This document shows, in pieces, positions 34,486 to 42,532 of a stretch of DNA of 53,403 bases (within the stretch, counting starts at the first letter, position 1; each line of letters starts with the position of its first letter). A program made the position numbers and the translations under genes. The stretch is from Cupriavidus sp. IDO (GTDB lineage: Bacteria; Pseudomonadota; Gammaproteobacteria; Burkholderiales; Burkholderiaceae), in the NCBI RefSeq assembly GCF_000812465.1, contig NZ_JWMA01000011.1, forward strand, positions 1 through 53,403, read 5' to 3'. Under the pieces are notes generated by a model. It did not search any database, was not told the DNA's origin, and saw only the letters and a program-made list of their open reading frames with translations.

Positions 34486-35820
34486 TCAGTCTAGCTGGTA
34501 CTTCTCCCGCACCAGCTTGCCGATCCCCATGCGGTCGAGCACGGCCAGCGGGCACAGGAAGGTGACGCGGACGGTGCCGGGCAGCCTGCTGATGTCGATG
34601 GAACCGGTGATCGTCGCGCGATTGAGCACCTCGTCGTACGGCAGCCCGGTCACGTCAGCCGCGCGCTGCAGCCCGTTCTTCGTTGCCGCGTTGAGATCGA
34701 CGCCGCTGCCGAGGAATGTCACGGGTCCGGATTCTTCGATTTCAAGCTGACCCCATCGCGCGCCAAGCTCCCAAGCCTTCTTCCGCTCGGCGGCGGACAG
34801 CGGGCGGGCCAGCGGCGGCAGGTCTTCCACATTCTGCAGCAGGATCGGTCCGTCGATCGTCAGGCCCTTGATGACCTCGACAGTAAGCTCCGTCTCGCCC
34901 GATACATCGGTCGCATGGCCGGCGATCTCGCCATTGCCCTGCTGGGCATGCATGTCGCCCAGGTACACGCCGGCGCCCGGCACCTTGACCGGGCTGATCA
35001 GGATGCAGCCCTCGCGGACCGAGTTGGTGTCCATGTGGCCATCGGTCTTGGCCAGCTGCAGCTCGTCGCTGGTCAGTGCAAAGCGGTGCGGCGCGCCGAC
35101 CAGGTACTGCCCGAAGTCCGCGCAGTTGTGCGAGTCAGGCAGGTCCCGCGCCGGCATCGTGCCGATATTGCCCAGGAACGGCCGCATGCGCGACGCCACA
35201 CCAGGCATGTCGGCACGCGCCAGCGACAGGATCGAATGCTGCGCAGCCAGTTCGGGCAGCGCGGACATTTCCGACGCCTTGCCCGCCAGCCGGTCCGCCA
35301 CCGCCTGGTTGACCGTCAGGCTGATCTGGTTTTCCTGGTCCAGCACGATCACGTAGCCGTGGCTGAAGCGGAAAGCGCTGACCTCGGCACCGTATTGGCT
35401 GCAGCGAATGGCATCGTCGCCGATGCCCTCCACGTGGCTGGCGGGATGCTCGGTGCCGCAATGACCGCAGAACTTGGCCACGAAGGGGTCGCCGTGATAG
35501 CGCCCTTCGACGAACTGCATCACCCCGGACGACGTGGCCGACGAGGTGACCGTCATCCGGCGGATCTTCAGCGCCACCGCGTCGCCGACCTCGGCGCCGG
35601 CAATTGCCACCGGCTGCGTGACTTCATGCCCGCCCTCGAAGGCCGGCGCGATCATCGGGCCCCGGCAGCCCGGCGGCGTGCCGGCGACCAGCGTACCGCC
35701 ATCGGCCAGCGGTCCCAGCATCGGCTGGCTCGGGCCGATCACTCCGTGCGTATAGCGCTGGACGCGGATCCAGTCCACGGCATTGGCGTCGTCGATGGGT
35801 TGAAGCGAATGGGATGTCAT
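34486..35820 (-). CDS. Acetamidase/formamidase family protein
   Basis: A 444-residue product from ATG 35820 (MTSHSLQPIDDANAVDWIRV), preceded by AAGGAG. An open frame extends 362 codons further upstream, but that part is the frameshifted alpha/beta hydrolase gene and belongs to a separate protein. Family pattern: GDAVALKIRRMTV, KFCGHCGTEHPASHVEG, NIGTMPARDLPDSHNCADFG, GVYLGDMHAQQGNGEIAGHA. The last is the diagnostic acetamidase/formamidase motif. It hydrolyses short amides to acid and ammonia in the cytosol. The downstream neighbours are only remnants. Confidence 0.9.
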   Translation of the reverse strand: MTSHSLQPIDDANAVDWIRVQRYTHGVIGPSQPMLGPLADGGTLVAGTPPGCRGPMIAPAFEGGHEVTQPVAIAGAEVGDAVALKIRRMTVTSSATSSGVMQFVEGRYHGDPFVAKFCGHCGTEHPASHVEGIGDDAIRCSQYGAEVSAFRFSHGYVIVLDQENQISLTVNQAVADRLAGKASEMSALPELAAQHSILSLARADMPGVASRMRPFLGNIGTMPARDLPDSHNCADFGQYLVGAPHRFALTSDELQLAKTDGHMDTNSVREGCILISPVKVPGAGVYLGDMHAQQGNGEIAGHATDVSGETELTVEVIKGLTIDGPILLQNVEDLPPLARPLSAAERKKAWELGARWGQLEIEESGPVTFLGSGVDLNAATKNGLQRAADVTGLPYDEVLNRATITGSIDISRLPGTVRVTFLCPLAVLDRMGIGKLVREKYQLD

Positions 35821-35861
35821 GACTTCGTTGTCTCCTTGACTAAGGTTGTTGGCGCACCGCA

Positions 35862-36906
35862 TCAGGTGCGCCACTTGCCGCCGCGCACCAGTTCGGTCAC
35901 GGCATCGGCGAAGGCTTCGGGGGCTTCCTGCGGAAGGTTGTGGCCAACGCCAGGGACCTGGCGATGGATGCGCGGGCCGATGAAGCGGGCGGCCGACGCC
36001 TTGCCGTCGGTTGCCGGCACCACGCCATCCGCAGTGCCGTCCAGGGTGATGGTGGGAACGGGGATGGGCGGAATGGCCGCGAGCTTCGCTTCGGTTGCCT
36101 CGTGCAGCGGATAACCGGCCGCCAGGCCAAGCCGATGCCGGTAGGAATGGATCACGACTGACATAGTCGGGATTGTCGAAGGCCTCGGCCGCGCGGGCGA
36201 ACGTCTGCGCATCGAACTGCCACGTCGGGGAGTTGTTCTTCCACAGGATGCGGGCAATGTCGCGGCGGTTGGCTTCCAGGCCGGCACGGCCGCGCTCGGT
36301 CTGGAAGTAGTACTGGTACCAGAGACCATGTTCGACCGGTGCCGCCAGCGGTGCGGCGGCATGGGCGATATCCTGTATCAGGTAGCCGTTGACCGAAACC
36401 AGGCCGACGCAGCGCGACGGACGGACGGCGGCCACTACGCACGCGGCACGGCCGCCCCAGTCATAGCCGGCCAGCACGGCCTCGGGCATGTAAAGCGCGT
36501 CCATCAGGGCGATCACGTCTTCGCCGATGGCGGCCTGCTGCCCGGCGCGCGGCGTGGAATCGGCAAGGATGCGCGTGGTGCCATGCCCGCGCAGATGCGG
36601 CACGATGACACGGCAGCCACGCGCTGCCAGGATCGGTGCCACGTCGACATAGCTGTGGATGTCGTAGGGAAAGCCGTGCAGCAGGATCACCGGCCGCCCC
36701 TTTTCCGGGCCGACTTCGTGATAGCCGATATCGAGGTAGTCCGTGCGGACCTGACGGACCCGCATGCGCGGCAAAGGTTTGCCTGAAGCTCCCGGCGCGC
36801 CGCGATTCGCGTCCGGTGCTGCCAGCACCTGCGAGGCGGCGACCAGCGTGGCGCCCGCAACGCCGGAAAGCAGGACCTTGCGGCGGGAATGGAAGAGATT
36901 GCTCAC
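35862..36906 (-). pseudogene. Exported alpha/beta hydrolase with a frameshift
   Basis: The N-terminal part (GTG start 36906) has a twin-arginine-like signal peptide (SRRKVLLSGVAGATLVAASQ), the oxyanion motif VILLHGFPYDIHSYVDVA and the nucleophile region VLAGYDWGGRAACVVAAVRP (Asp nucleophile, as in epoxide hydrolases and dehalogenases). After FDNPDYV near 36162 the frame changes. The true continuation is in another frame: VVIHSYRHRLGLAAGYPLHE, the acid region GTADGVVPATDG, and the catalytic His in VPGVGHNLPQEAPEAFADAV, ending at 35862. One extra base or two missing bases would explain it. It is inactive unless the shift is a sequencing error. Confidence 0.82.
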
Positions 36907-36941
36907 GATGTCATGGCTCAGGGTTGGAGGAAGGGAAGCGC

Positions 36942-37694
36942 TCAGGCGGCTTCGACGCCGGCGATGAGTTCATTGCCAAGCCAGCTGGCCAGCAACTCGC
37001 CCGCCTTTGCGATGCCGTCGCCTTCGCCAAGGCGCTCGACGAGCCACGCGCAAAGCGCATCGAAGCGCCCGTTCGCCTGGACGTGCAACAGGGCATCGCG
37101 CTCGATGGCATCGACTTGCCGCAGGTAGCATCCGAACTGCCGGCGCCAGACGACGAGGCCCCAGGCCCCCGCGAGCATCTCGCTGTCAGGCGGTGGCTGG
37201 TCATCGTTCATGGCAATCCAGATGTCCTGCGCATTGGTGCTGGCGGCCCGCAGCGTCAGTGACGGCGCCAGGACCAGGCGCGCGGCATCCCAGTCGATGT
37301 CCGCCAGCGATTCAACCGGCAGCGGGGCCGCGTCCGCTGACACGAACGACTGCGACATCGCGTGCTCGATCCAGGCCAGTTCGTGCAGGTCGGGGTTGTC
37401 CGGATACAGCGCAGCCAGCGTTTCGCCAAAGCCGTCGGCATAGGCATCAAGTGTCCAGGCGTGCGGCGGATGGCTGTCGACATGCGCGATGGCGGCGGCC
37501 AGGAACGCTTCGTCCCCCATCCATGCATGCACGCGCGGGAACGACGTATCCAGGCAGCCGATCAGTTGCGCCCGGTAGTTGTTCTGGTAGACCGCGAGCC
37601 CGGCCGCGGCGTCCGCACCGAGGCGCCCCGCCGCATCGGGCGATGCCGTCATCAGCCAGGCCCGGAAGTCCTGCTGCAAGGTCACGAGCTTCAT
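36942..37694 (-). CDS. bufC: BufC/HvfC-type partner protein (DUF2063)
   Basis: A 250-residue product from ATG 37694, whose start overlaps the bufB stop (ATGA). DUF2063 pattern at the N-terminus: LVTLQQDFRAWLMTASP, AGLAVYQNNYRAQLIGCLDT, FPRVHAWMGDEAFLAAAIAH, HPPHAWTLDAYADGFGETLA. In the bufferin and related MNIO pathways this protein pairs with the DUF692 enzyme and helps it handle the precursor peptide. It is complete here, although bufA and bufB are damaged upstream. Confidence 0.85.
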   Translation of the reverse strand: MKLVTLQQDFRAWLMTASPDAAGRLGADAAAGLAVYQNNYRAQLIGCLDTSFPRVHAWMGDEAFLAAAIAHVDSHPPHAWTLDAYADGFGETLAALYPDNPDLHELAWIEHAMSQSFVSADAAPLPVESLADIDWDAARLVLAPSLTLRAASTNAQDIWIAMNDDQPPPDSEMLAGAWGLVVWRRQFGCYLRQVDAIERDALLHVQANGRFDALCAWLVERLGEGDGIAKAGELLASWLGNELIAGVEAA

Positions 37695-38476
37695 GCCTGG
37701 CCTCCCGCAATGGCACGCGCGATGGCAAGCTCGCCAAGCAGTTCGGCAAGCGGCGGAATGTTGTCGTCCCGCTCGATCATCGTGGCGACCGCGCCGACGC
37801 GCGACCGCACGCGGGCATAGAGTTGCCACACGGCCTCGCATACCTCGCTGTCATGGGTGTCGATCAGCAGGCCGCGCCCCTGGCTGTGGCCGGCCAGGTG
37901 GATCTGGCGTACGTGCGCGGCGGGAATGCCTTCGACAAAAGCCTGCGCATCGAAGCCGTGATTGGTGGCACTCACGTAGATATTGTTGACATCCAGCAGC
38001 AGCCCGCAGCCGGTGGGATCGCACATCGCGCCGAGGAGCTCCCACTCGGTCATGGCTGCGCCGGGAAAGGCAAGATAGCTCGACGGGTTCTCGAACAGCA
38101 TGGCACGGCCAAGCACGTCCTGCGCCATGGCGATGTTGCTGCAGACGATGTCCAGGGCTTCTTCGGTGTACGGCAGCGGCAGCAGGTCGTGGGAATTGAA
38201 TTCGCCGATACGCGACCAGCTGAGATGGTCGGAGACGAACAGCGGTTCGATCTCGTCGATCAGCGCCTGGAGTCGCTGCAGGTAGCTGCGGTCGAGACCG
38301 TCCGACGAGCCGACCGACATCGACACGCCATGCAGCACGACCGGATACCGGCCGCGCACCTCGCGCAGGAGATGGCGGGGCCGGCCGCCGTCGACCATGA
38401 AGTTCTCGGAGATCACTTCAACAAAATCGACCGGCACCTCGGTTTCCAGGAAGTCCTGGGCCGGCGGCACAGTCAT
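37691..38476 (-). pseudogene. bufB: BufB-type MNIO (DUF692) enzyme with truncated N-terminus
   Basis: The homologous part begins at [20 protein letters not shown] and runs through VLHGVSMSVGS, EPLFVSDHLSWS, NSHDLLPLPYTEEAL, LFENPSSYLAF, GLLLDVNNIYVSA and HLAGHSQG. These are the His, Asp and Glu iron ligands of multinuclear non-heme iron oxidative enzymes, which modify Cys residues of precursor peptides. The family's opening strand (a GVGLxxR/H block of about 15 residues) is absent: the DNA upstream is the front of bufA in another frame. A deletion therefore fused bufA to buf[10 protein letters not shown] at 38476 could act as a start, but loss of the first barrel strand makes activity doubtful. 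Confidence 0.85.
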
Positions 38477-38606
38477 TTTTGCCGGCGAGCGACACGCCAT
38501 AGCATTTTTCCAGGGCCTTGGCCGGCTCCCCGGCATGGGCAGCGCCACCCAGGGCATTGAGAGAGAGCGCGAGCGTGGCAGCAATGAGAGCGTGGGAACG
38601 AATCAT
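38418..38606 (-). pseudogene. bufA: BufA1-like bufferin precursor (DUF2282), C-terminus lost
   Basis: ATG 38606 follows AGGAG. Residues 1-25 are a signal peptide ([25 protein letters not shown]). The mature part begins [20 protein letters not shown] then AAG, the conserved [16 protein letters not shown] start of DUF2282/BufA1 precursors. Normally another 30 or so residues with two more cysteines follow. Here the sequence changes abruptly to [12 protein letters not shown] and stops, because the DNA jumps into bufB. The remaining 62-residue peptide keeps two of the conserved cysteines. Confidence 0.88.
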
Positions 38607-38648
38607 GATGAACTCCTAATTTGGGAACAAAGAGAGAAGGTCAGACCC

Positions 38649-38677
38649 GCCGGCTGCCGTCGATGACGGCAGCCGGC
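38649..38677 (-). terminator. Strong hairpin between the repeat-protein gene and bufA
   Basis: GCCGGCTGCCGTC and GACGGCAGCCGGC form a perfect 13-bp stem with a 3-base loop. Read on the minus strand it follows the 110-residue repeat protein and is trailed by a pyrimidine-rich CTTCTCTCTTTG. It is probably a terminator or mRNA-stabilising stem. Confidence 0.7.
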
Positions 38678-38727
38678 GTGGAGGCGATTTCGATCACGCC
38701 CCCTGGTCATGCGGCAAAGCTGGGGCT

Positions 38728-39060
38728 TCAGGCGCAGGAGCCGTCCAGATACGGATCGACCGTGCGCGCCGGCGACGCCGAGACACCGCTGCGGTCCATG
38801 CCGGCCAGGGTGCGGGCGCCGTCGGTGTAGGGGACGCGCGGCTCTTGCAGCGTGCGGGCACCGTCTGCGTACGGGTTACGGGATTCCTGCACCGTGCGGG
38901 CGCCATCGGTGTACGGGTTGCGCGCTTCCTGCACTGAGTGGGCACCGGCGGTGTAGGGGGCGCTTGCCCCGGTATAGGACAGCCCGGCTGCCTGAGCGCC
39001 AACTGCGGCGGCTGCCAGGGTGACGGCGAAGACAAGACGATTGACGAGGTTGGTACGCAT
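38728..39060 (-). CDS. Small secreted protein with 14-residue tandem repeats
   Basis: A 110-residue product. Residues 1-25 form a signal peptide (MRTNLVNRLVFAVTLAAAAV GAQA). The mature protein is built from repeats of about 14 residues of the form RNPYTDGARTVQES: four clear units (AHSVQEARNPYTDG, ARTVQESRNPYADG, ARTLQEPRVPYTDG, ARTLAGMDRSG) and a last ARTVDPYLDG, then SCA with a single Cys. I know no function; similar short repeat proteins occur in Cupriavidus. It precedes the bufferin genes in the same direction. An IS66 copy ends 48 bp upstream of its start and has removed or replaced most of its promoter region. Confidence 0.75.
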   Translation of the reverse strand: MRTNLVNRLVFAVTLAAAAVGAQAAGLSYTGASAPYTAGAHSVQEARNPYTDGARTVQESRNPYADGARTLQEPRVPYTDGARTLAGMDRSGVSASPARTVDPYLDGSCA

Positions 39061-39161
39061 GATCGATTTCCTTGGGACGTTGCGTTGAGAACTGAGCAGC
39101 TGCGAATCGTAAGCAGTCTTTCATTGACGCCCTATCAAGGTAATCGGTGAGTAGGGATGAT

Positions 39162-39189
39162 GGTGTCCACCTACAACAAGGTGGACACC
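39162..39189 (+). promoter_or_regulatory. Perfect 10-bp hairpin in the tnpA leader
   Basis: GGTGTCCACC and GGTGGACACC are separated by 8 bases, directly before ATG 39194. In RNA it would fold over the ribosome binding region. It could limit translation from outside transcripts or bind a regulator. Confidence 0.5.
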
Positions 39190-39193
39190 TACC

Positions 39194-39706
39194 ATGGAAG
39201 AGAAGACCCCTGAACTCAGAGTCATTGAGTCGCGTAAGGATGGCCGTCGCAAGTTCGACGAGCAAAGCAAGCGCGCGCTGGTCGAGGCCTGCCTGAAGCC
39301 AGGCGTATCGGTCGCCCGGATGGCGCAGACCTACGGCGTTAATGCCAACCTGCTGCGCAAATGGATCGCGCGGTATCTGGTAGAACGAGAGCAGCGGGCA
39401 TGGGCCGAGCCTTCGCAGCACGACCACGCACCGAGTGCGGGCAGCCTTGATGAGGTTTGTATCGATGTCCCTGTCCAGCCTGCCAGCGACGCCTTGGCAA
39501 GCAAGGCTCATGCTGCGTTTGTGCCGGTCGTCGCGGCACCTGCGCCATTGGCGACATCGCCACAGCCCAAGGCAATGGCCGCTGCTTTGCATGTGCGGCT
39601 TCCCAATGGTGTCGAGTTCGATCTGGGCGAGGCACACATTGAGGAACTGGCGACGATCATTCAGATGCTGGGGAGGATGCCGTGTTCCGGTTCGACGACA
39701 GCCTGA
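39194..39706 (+). CDS. tnpA: IS66 accessory protein TnpA
   Basis: A 170-residue product. Its N-terminal helix-turn-helix matches the IS66 TnpA/IS3-orfA type (RKFDEQSKRALVEACLKPGV then SVARMAQTYGVNANLLRKWI). The C-terminal part ends with VRLPNGVEFDLGEAHIEELA, also typical. It is required for IS66 transposition, probably for end recognition. It overlaps tnpB by 25 bp in another frame, so the genes are likely coupled. Confidence 0.92.
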   Translation: MEEKTPELRVIESRKDGRRKFDEQSKRALVEACLKPGVSVARMAQTYGVNANLLRKWIARYLVEREQRAWAEPSQHDHAPSAGSLDEVCIDVPVQPASDALASKAHAAFVPVVAAPAPLATSPQPKAMAAALHVRLPNGVEFDLGEAHIEELATIIQMLGRMPCSGSTTA

Positions 39707-40032
39707 AGGTATTCCTGCATCGCGATCCTGTGGATTTCCGCGTTGGCATCAACGGCCTTTCGATCCTGGTCGAGCAGGCGATGTTGCTCAATCCGATGTC
39801 GTCGGCACTGTACGTGTTCGGCAATCGCCGACGCGACCGGATTAAGATTCTTGGCTGGGATCGCAACGGCTTCTGGGTCCTGATGAAGCGGCTTGAGGCC
39901 GATAGGTTCACATGGCCCGATGCAACTGACATCGTCAAGCTCACCGTCGAGCAGTTGCACTGGTTGCTGGACGGCATCGACATCGCAGTCATCAAGAAGC
40001 ATCCCCAACGCATCTACGTGCGTACGAGTTGA
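39682..40032 (+). CDS. tnpB: IS66 accessory protein TnpB
   Basis: A 116-residue product with the compact IS66 Orf2 fold: VFLHRDPVDFRVGINGLSIL, LYVFGNRRRDRIKILGWDRN, GFWVLMKRLEADRFTWP. Complete and in the usual overlapping position between tnpA and tnpC. Its exact role in transposition is unknown. Confidence 0.93.
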   Translation: MFRFDDSLKVFLHRDPVDFRVGINGLSILVEQAMLLNPMSSALYVFGNRRRDRIKILGWDRNGFWVLMKRLEADRFTWPDATDIVKLTVEQLHWLLDGIDIAVIKKHPQRIYVRTS

Positions 40033-40046
40033 ACTCGCGCACAGGC

Positions 40047-41642
40047 ATGTCGGTCCAAGCCGACATGCCCATCAACGTCACGATCACCGCTGAGGAACTC
40101 GAGGAGCTGCTCGCAGAACGCGACGCAGCGCGCCAACTCCGCCTCGAACGTGATGTACTTCAGGGTGAGTTGCGCCTGGTAAAGGCTGAACGCGATCTGG
40201 CAGAAGAACGACTGCGTGCCTATCGGCGCGAACTGTTCGGCGCTAAGAGCGAAGCGCGTGATGCGGGCCAGTTGGGGCTGTTCAACGAGGCTGAAGCACT
40301 CACCGCCAACGCACAGCCTGCACAGGAAGACGTGCCCGGCACGAAGGTCGCCGCTCACACCCGCAACAAGCGCGGTCGCAAGCCGCTCGATCCCAATCTG
40401 CCACGCGAAGTGGTACGTCACGACCTGCCCGAGTCCGAGCGCTTCTGTGCAAACGATGGCCACGCGCTGGTCGAGATCGGCGTCGAGATCAGCGAACAAC
40501 TGGACGTGATCCCGGAACAGGTCCGTGTCATCCAGCACCAGCGCGTCAAGCGCGCCTGCCCGTGCTGTGATCTGGGCATCAAGGTCACGCCGGCCCCGCC
40601 GCGTATCATCCCCCGTGGCCTGTTCACTGAGTCGGCCCTTGCCTGGATTGCCACCGGCAAGTACCAGTTCGGCATGCCCCTGTATCGCCAGGCCGCATTG
40701 CTGCGCCGCTTCGGCGGCGACATCTCGGCGAATACCATCGCCGCCAGCATGGTGCGCGTGGGCCAGTCCGTGCAGCCGGTGATCAACCTGCTGCGCGACA
40801 CGCTGCTTGAATCTGACATCATCTACGGCGACGAGACGACCCTCCAGGTTCTGAAGGAGCCGGGACGGCGGCCACAGACGAAGAGTTACATGTGGGCGCA
40901 AATGAACGGCTCCGGGCCGCCCGTGCGCTTGTTCAGCTACGCGTCGGGACGCGGCGCCAAACATGCCAAGGAAATCTATGCCGGCATCCGTCCAGGTGCG
41001 GCGTTGATGACCGATGGCTACGAGCTTTACAACGGCTTGGCGATCGAGCACCAGCTCATTCACCTTGGTTGCTGGGCCCACGCGCGGCGTGCCGTGATCA
41101 AGGCAGAGGAGGCTGTGCCCAAGGCCCTGCGCACTCCGCAATTGACGGCCACGCGCTTCGTCAAACTCATCGGCAGGTTGTTCGCCGCCGAATCGCGCTC
41201 GGCCGACTGGCCGTCAGCGCGGCGACAGCGCCTGCGTCGGCGTTACAGCGCGCGCGTGCTGACGGTCATCGAGAAGCTACTGCTCGAACAGTTGCCAAAC
41301 GTAGTGCCTGGCAGCCTGCTTGGAAAGGCGCTGCAATACCTGCATGGGCAGTGGCCCAAGCTCATTCGCTACGTCGAGAATGGGGATTGGCCGATTAGCA
41401 ACAACGCCTGTGAAAACGCGATCAGACCATTCGTGGTCAGCCGCAAAAACTTCCTGTTCTCGACCTCCGTCGGCGGCGCAAAGGCCAGCGCTAACCTCTA
41501 CTCGCTCATCGAGACCTGCCGGGCGAATGGCATCGAACCGTATCGTTATCTGACCTGGCTGTTCCAGCGCCTCCCGCTCGCACAGACCGCCGACGACTAC
41601 ACGGCGCATACGCCGTGGAACATGCCTGCTGAGCCCAACTGA
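40047..41642 (+). CDS. tnpC: IS66 transposase TnpC
   Basis: A 531-residue product from ATG 40047 (MSVQADMPINVTITAEELEE). A TTG at 40029 that overlaps the tnpB stop is the alternative and gives 537 residues. The N-terminal leucine-zipper-like helix (about 15-60) is followed by a zinc-finger-like CPCCDLGIK and the DDE domain: Asp in IIYGDETTLQVL, Asp in ALMTDGYELYNGL, and Glu in NNACENAIRPFVVSRKNFLF. All three are present, so the element may be active. The C-terminal tail PYRYLTWLFQRLP is typical. Confidence 0.94.
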   Translation: MSVQADMPINVTITAEELEELLAERDAARQLRLERDVLQGELRLVKAERDLAEERLRAYRRELFGAKSEARDAGQLGLFNEAEALTANAQPAQEDVPGTKVAAHTRNKRGRKPLDPNLPREVVRHDLPESERFCANDGHALVEIGVEISEQLDVIPEQVRVIQHQRVKRACPCCDLGIKVTPAPPRIIPRGLFTESALAWIATGKYQFGMPLYRQAALLRRFGGDISANTIAASMVRVGQSVQPVINLLRDTLLESDIIYGDETTLQVLKEPGRRPQTKSYMWAQMNGSGPPVRLFSYASGRGAKHAKEIYAGIRPGAALMTDGYELYNGLAIEHQLIHLGCWAHARRAVIKAEEAVPKALRTPQLTATRFVKLIGRLFAAESRSADWPSARRQRLRRRYSARVLTVIEKLLLEQLPNVVPGSLLGKALQYLHGQWPKLIRYVENGDWPISNNACENAIRPFVVSRKNFLFSTSVGGAKASANLYSLIETCRANGIEPYRYLTWLFQRLPLAQTADDYTAHTPWNMPAEPN

Positions 41643-41718
41643 ATCTTGCGTATCACGCTGCAACTCTGAGGGGCGTCGTTAGAAGACTGCTTACCTTGGA
41701 TGGGTAGGATAGGTGGTC

Positions 41719-42065
41719 TCATGCGACGACTCGCTGCGGCGGCGGTCCGCGGATCAAGGCACTGCGCGGGATGATCTCGATGATGAGCATCGGTGCGCCA
41801 CAGTGCCGGCAGAGGAAGGGCGTCGGCGCAGCGAGATCGCTGTCCTCAGGTGGAGCGGTGACTTTGGCCACGGCATCCAACAGCTCACGCGCTCTGGCCA
41901 GGTTCGCGCGGCGCAGCGGGTTGGCAAGCAGACCATAGTGACGGATGCGATGGAAGCCGCCAGGTAGCACGTGCAGCAGGAAGCGCCGCATGAACTCACC
42001 GGCCTCCAGCGTCATGGTCTTCTAGCGAGCGCGGCCTTTGGCACGGCAATCCTTCCAGCGGAAGG
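41719..42065 (-). pseudogene. C-terminal remnant of an IS91-family transposase
   Basis: The minus-strand translation includes WKDCRAKGRAR, a stop, then KTMTLEAGEFMRRFLLHVLP and GGFHRIRHYGLLANPLRRAN. The segment (E/D)EFxRRFLLHVLPxGFxRIRHYGxLAN is diagnostic for the Y2 transposases of IS91. The in-frame TAG and the missing catalytic N-terminal half show that it is dead. The CRHCGAPML cysteine pair near its end is also typical. Confidence 0.85.
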
Positions 42066-42075
42066 CCTGCATTGA

Positions 42076-42195
42076 TGGTCCTTTGCCCCTTATTGGCTCC
42101 TTATTAGCCAAACTCTTTGATATCCCCTTTGTGTTCGCCCTAAGCGGCGCGCTCGCCATCCTCGGCGACATTGCTCTGGGGCTGGCTTTGCGTGC
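42076..42195 (+). pseudogene. C-terminal scrap of an MFS transporter related to the one at 45937
   Basis: The plus-strand translation reads GPLPLIGSLLAKLFDIPFVF then ALSGALAILGDIALG. The corresponding end of the exporter at 45937 reads GPLAGAALAKPLGISLVFVL then SGTIAIVIGGVLG. About half of the positions match by eye, including LAK, VF, LSG and AI, and the CCTAAGCGGC codons are shared. It is a last-helix fragment of the same MFS subfamily, with the rest lost. Confidence 0.6.
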
Positions 42196-42532
42196 TGAGG
42201 ACGTACGGTGTTTCGTCGCGCAGGTTATCCCGCGAAAACGTCCAGGATCCCGCGTGTAATCTAACTTCGCGACTGCTGCAGCAATGAGCCTGCAGAAAGG
42301 CTAACACAGGGTCGAGTTGGCGCCAGCGCCGTATCGCTCCGCGCACGGTCGCGAGCGTATATCGTCGGCCTTCAAGCGCAAAATTGATCACCCAGAAGCC
42401 GCTGTAATCATAATGAACATCTGTGTCATACCGGCACCGAAGACAGCGAATCAAGCGATTCAGTTCAGCGACGGTAATCAACTCGATCTTAGGCAACTCG
42501 GCAACAGATTCGGATGCTTGTGGAGGTGTCAT
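42140..42532 (-). CDS. Possible plasmid partition-associated protein (ParC-like), C-terminus uncertain
   Basis: A 130-residue frame whose first 100 residues look real: TVAELNRLIRCLRCRYDTDV, HYDYSGFWVINFALEGRRYT, LATVRGAIRRWRQLDPVLAF. The pattern (YDTDVxxDYSGxWxINFALxGxRYTLxTxRGxxRxWR) resembles small plasmid-borne proteins annotated as partition-associated. The last 25 residues are the reverse complement of the MFS scrap at 42076, so the natural end is probably lost or replaced. Soluble, no signal peptide. Moderate certainty on family. Confidence 0.5.
   Translation of the reverse strand: MTPPQASESVAELPKIELITVAELNRLIRCLRCRYDTDVHYDYSGFWVINFALEGRRYTLATVRGAIRRWRQLDPVLAFLQAHCCSSREVRLHAGSWTFSRDNLRDETPYVLSTQSQPQSNVAEDGERAA

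Larger units (their letters stand above)
39109..41694 (+). mobile_element. Complete IS66-family insertion sequence
   Basis: Imperfect terminal inverted repeats: GTAAGCAGTCTTTCATTGAC at 39109 and the complementary copy GTAAGCAGTCTTCTAACGAC ending at 41694, giving 2586 bp with tnpA, tnpB and tnpC all intact. The 8 bases outside each end (TGCGAATC and CTTGGATG) are different, so the 8-bp target duplication expected for IS66 is missing. The right flank is probably rearranged; an IS91 fragment lies there. Confidence 0.92.

Noticed and set aside
34486..36906. Single 806-residue hydrolase-acetamidase fusion protein.
   Set aside because: The middle 110 residues are low-complexity and the true hydrolase C-terminus lies in another frame. 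The acetamidase has its own start and ribosome binding site.
40014..41141. 375-codon minus-strand frame opposite the IS66 tnpC gene.
   Set aside because: Shadow of the intact transposase gene.
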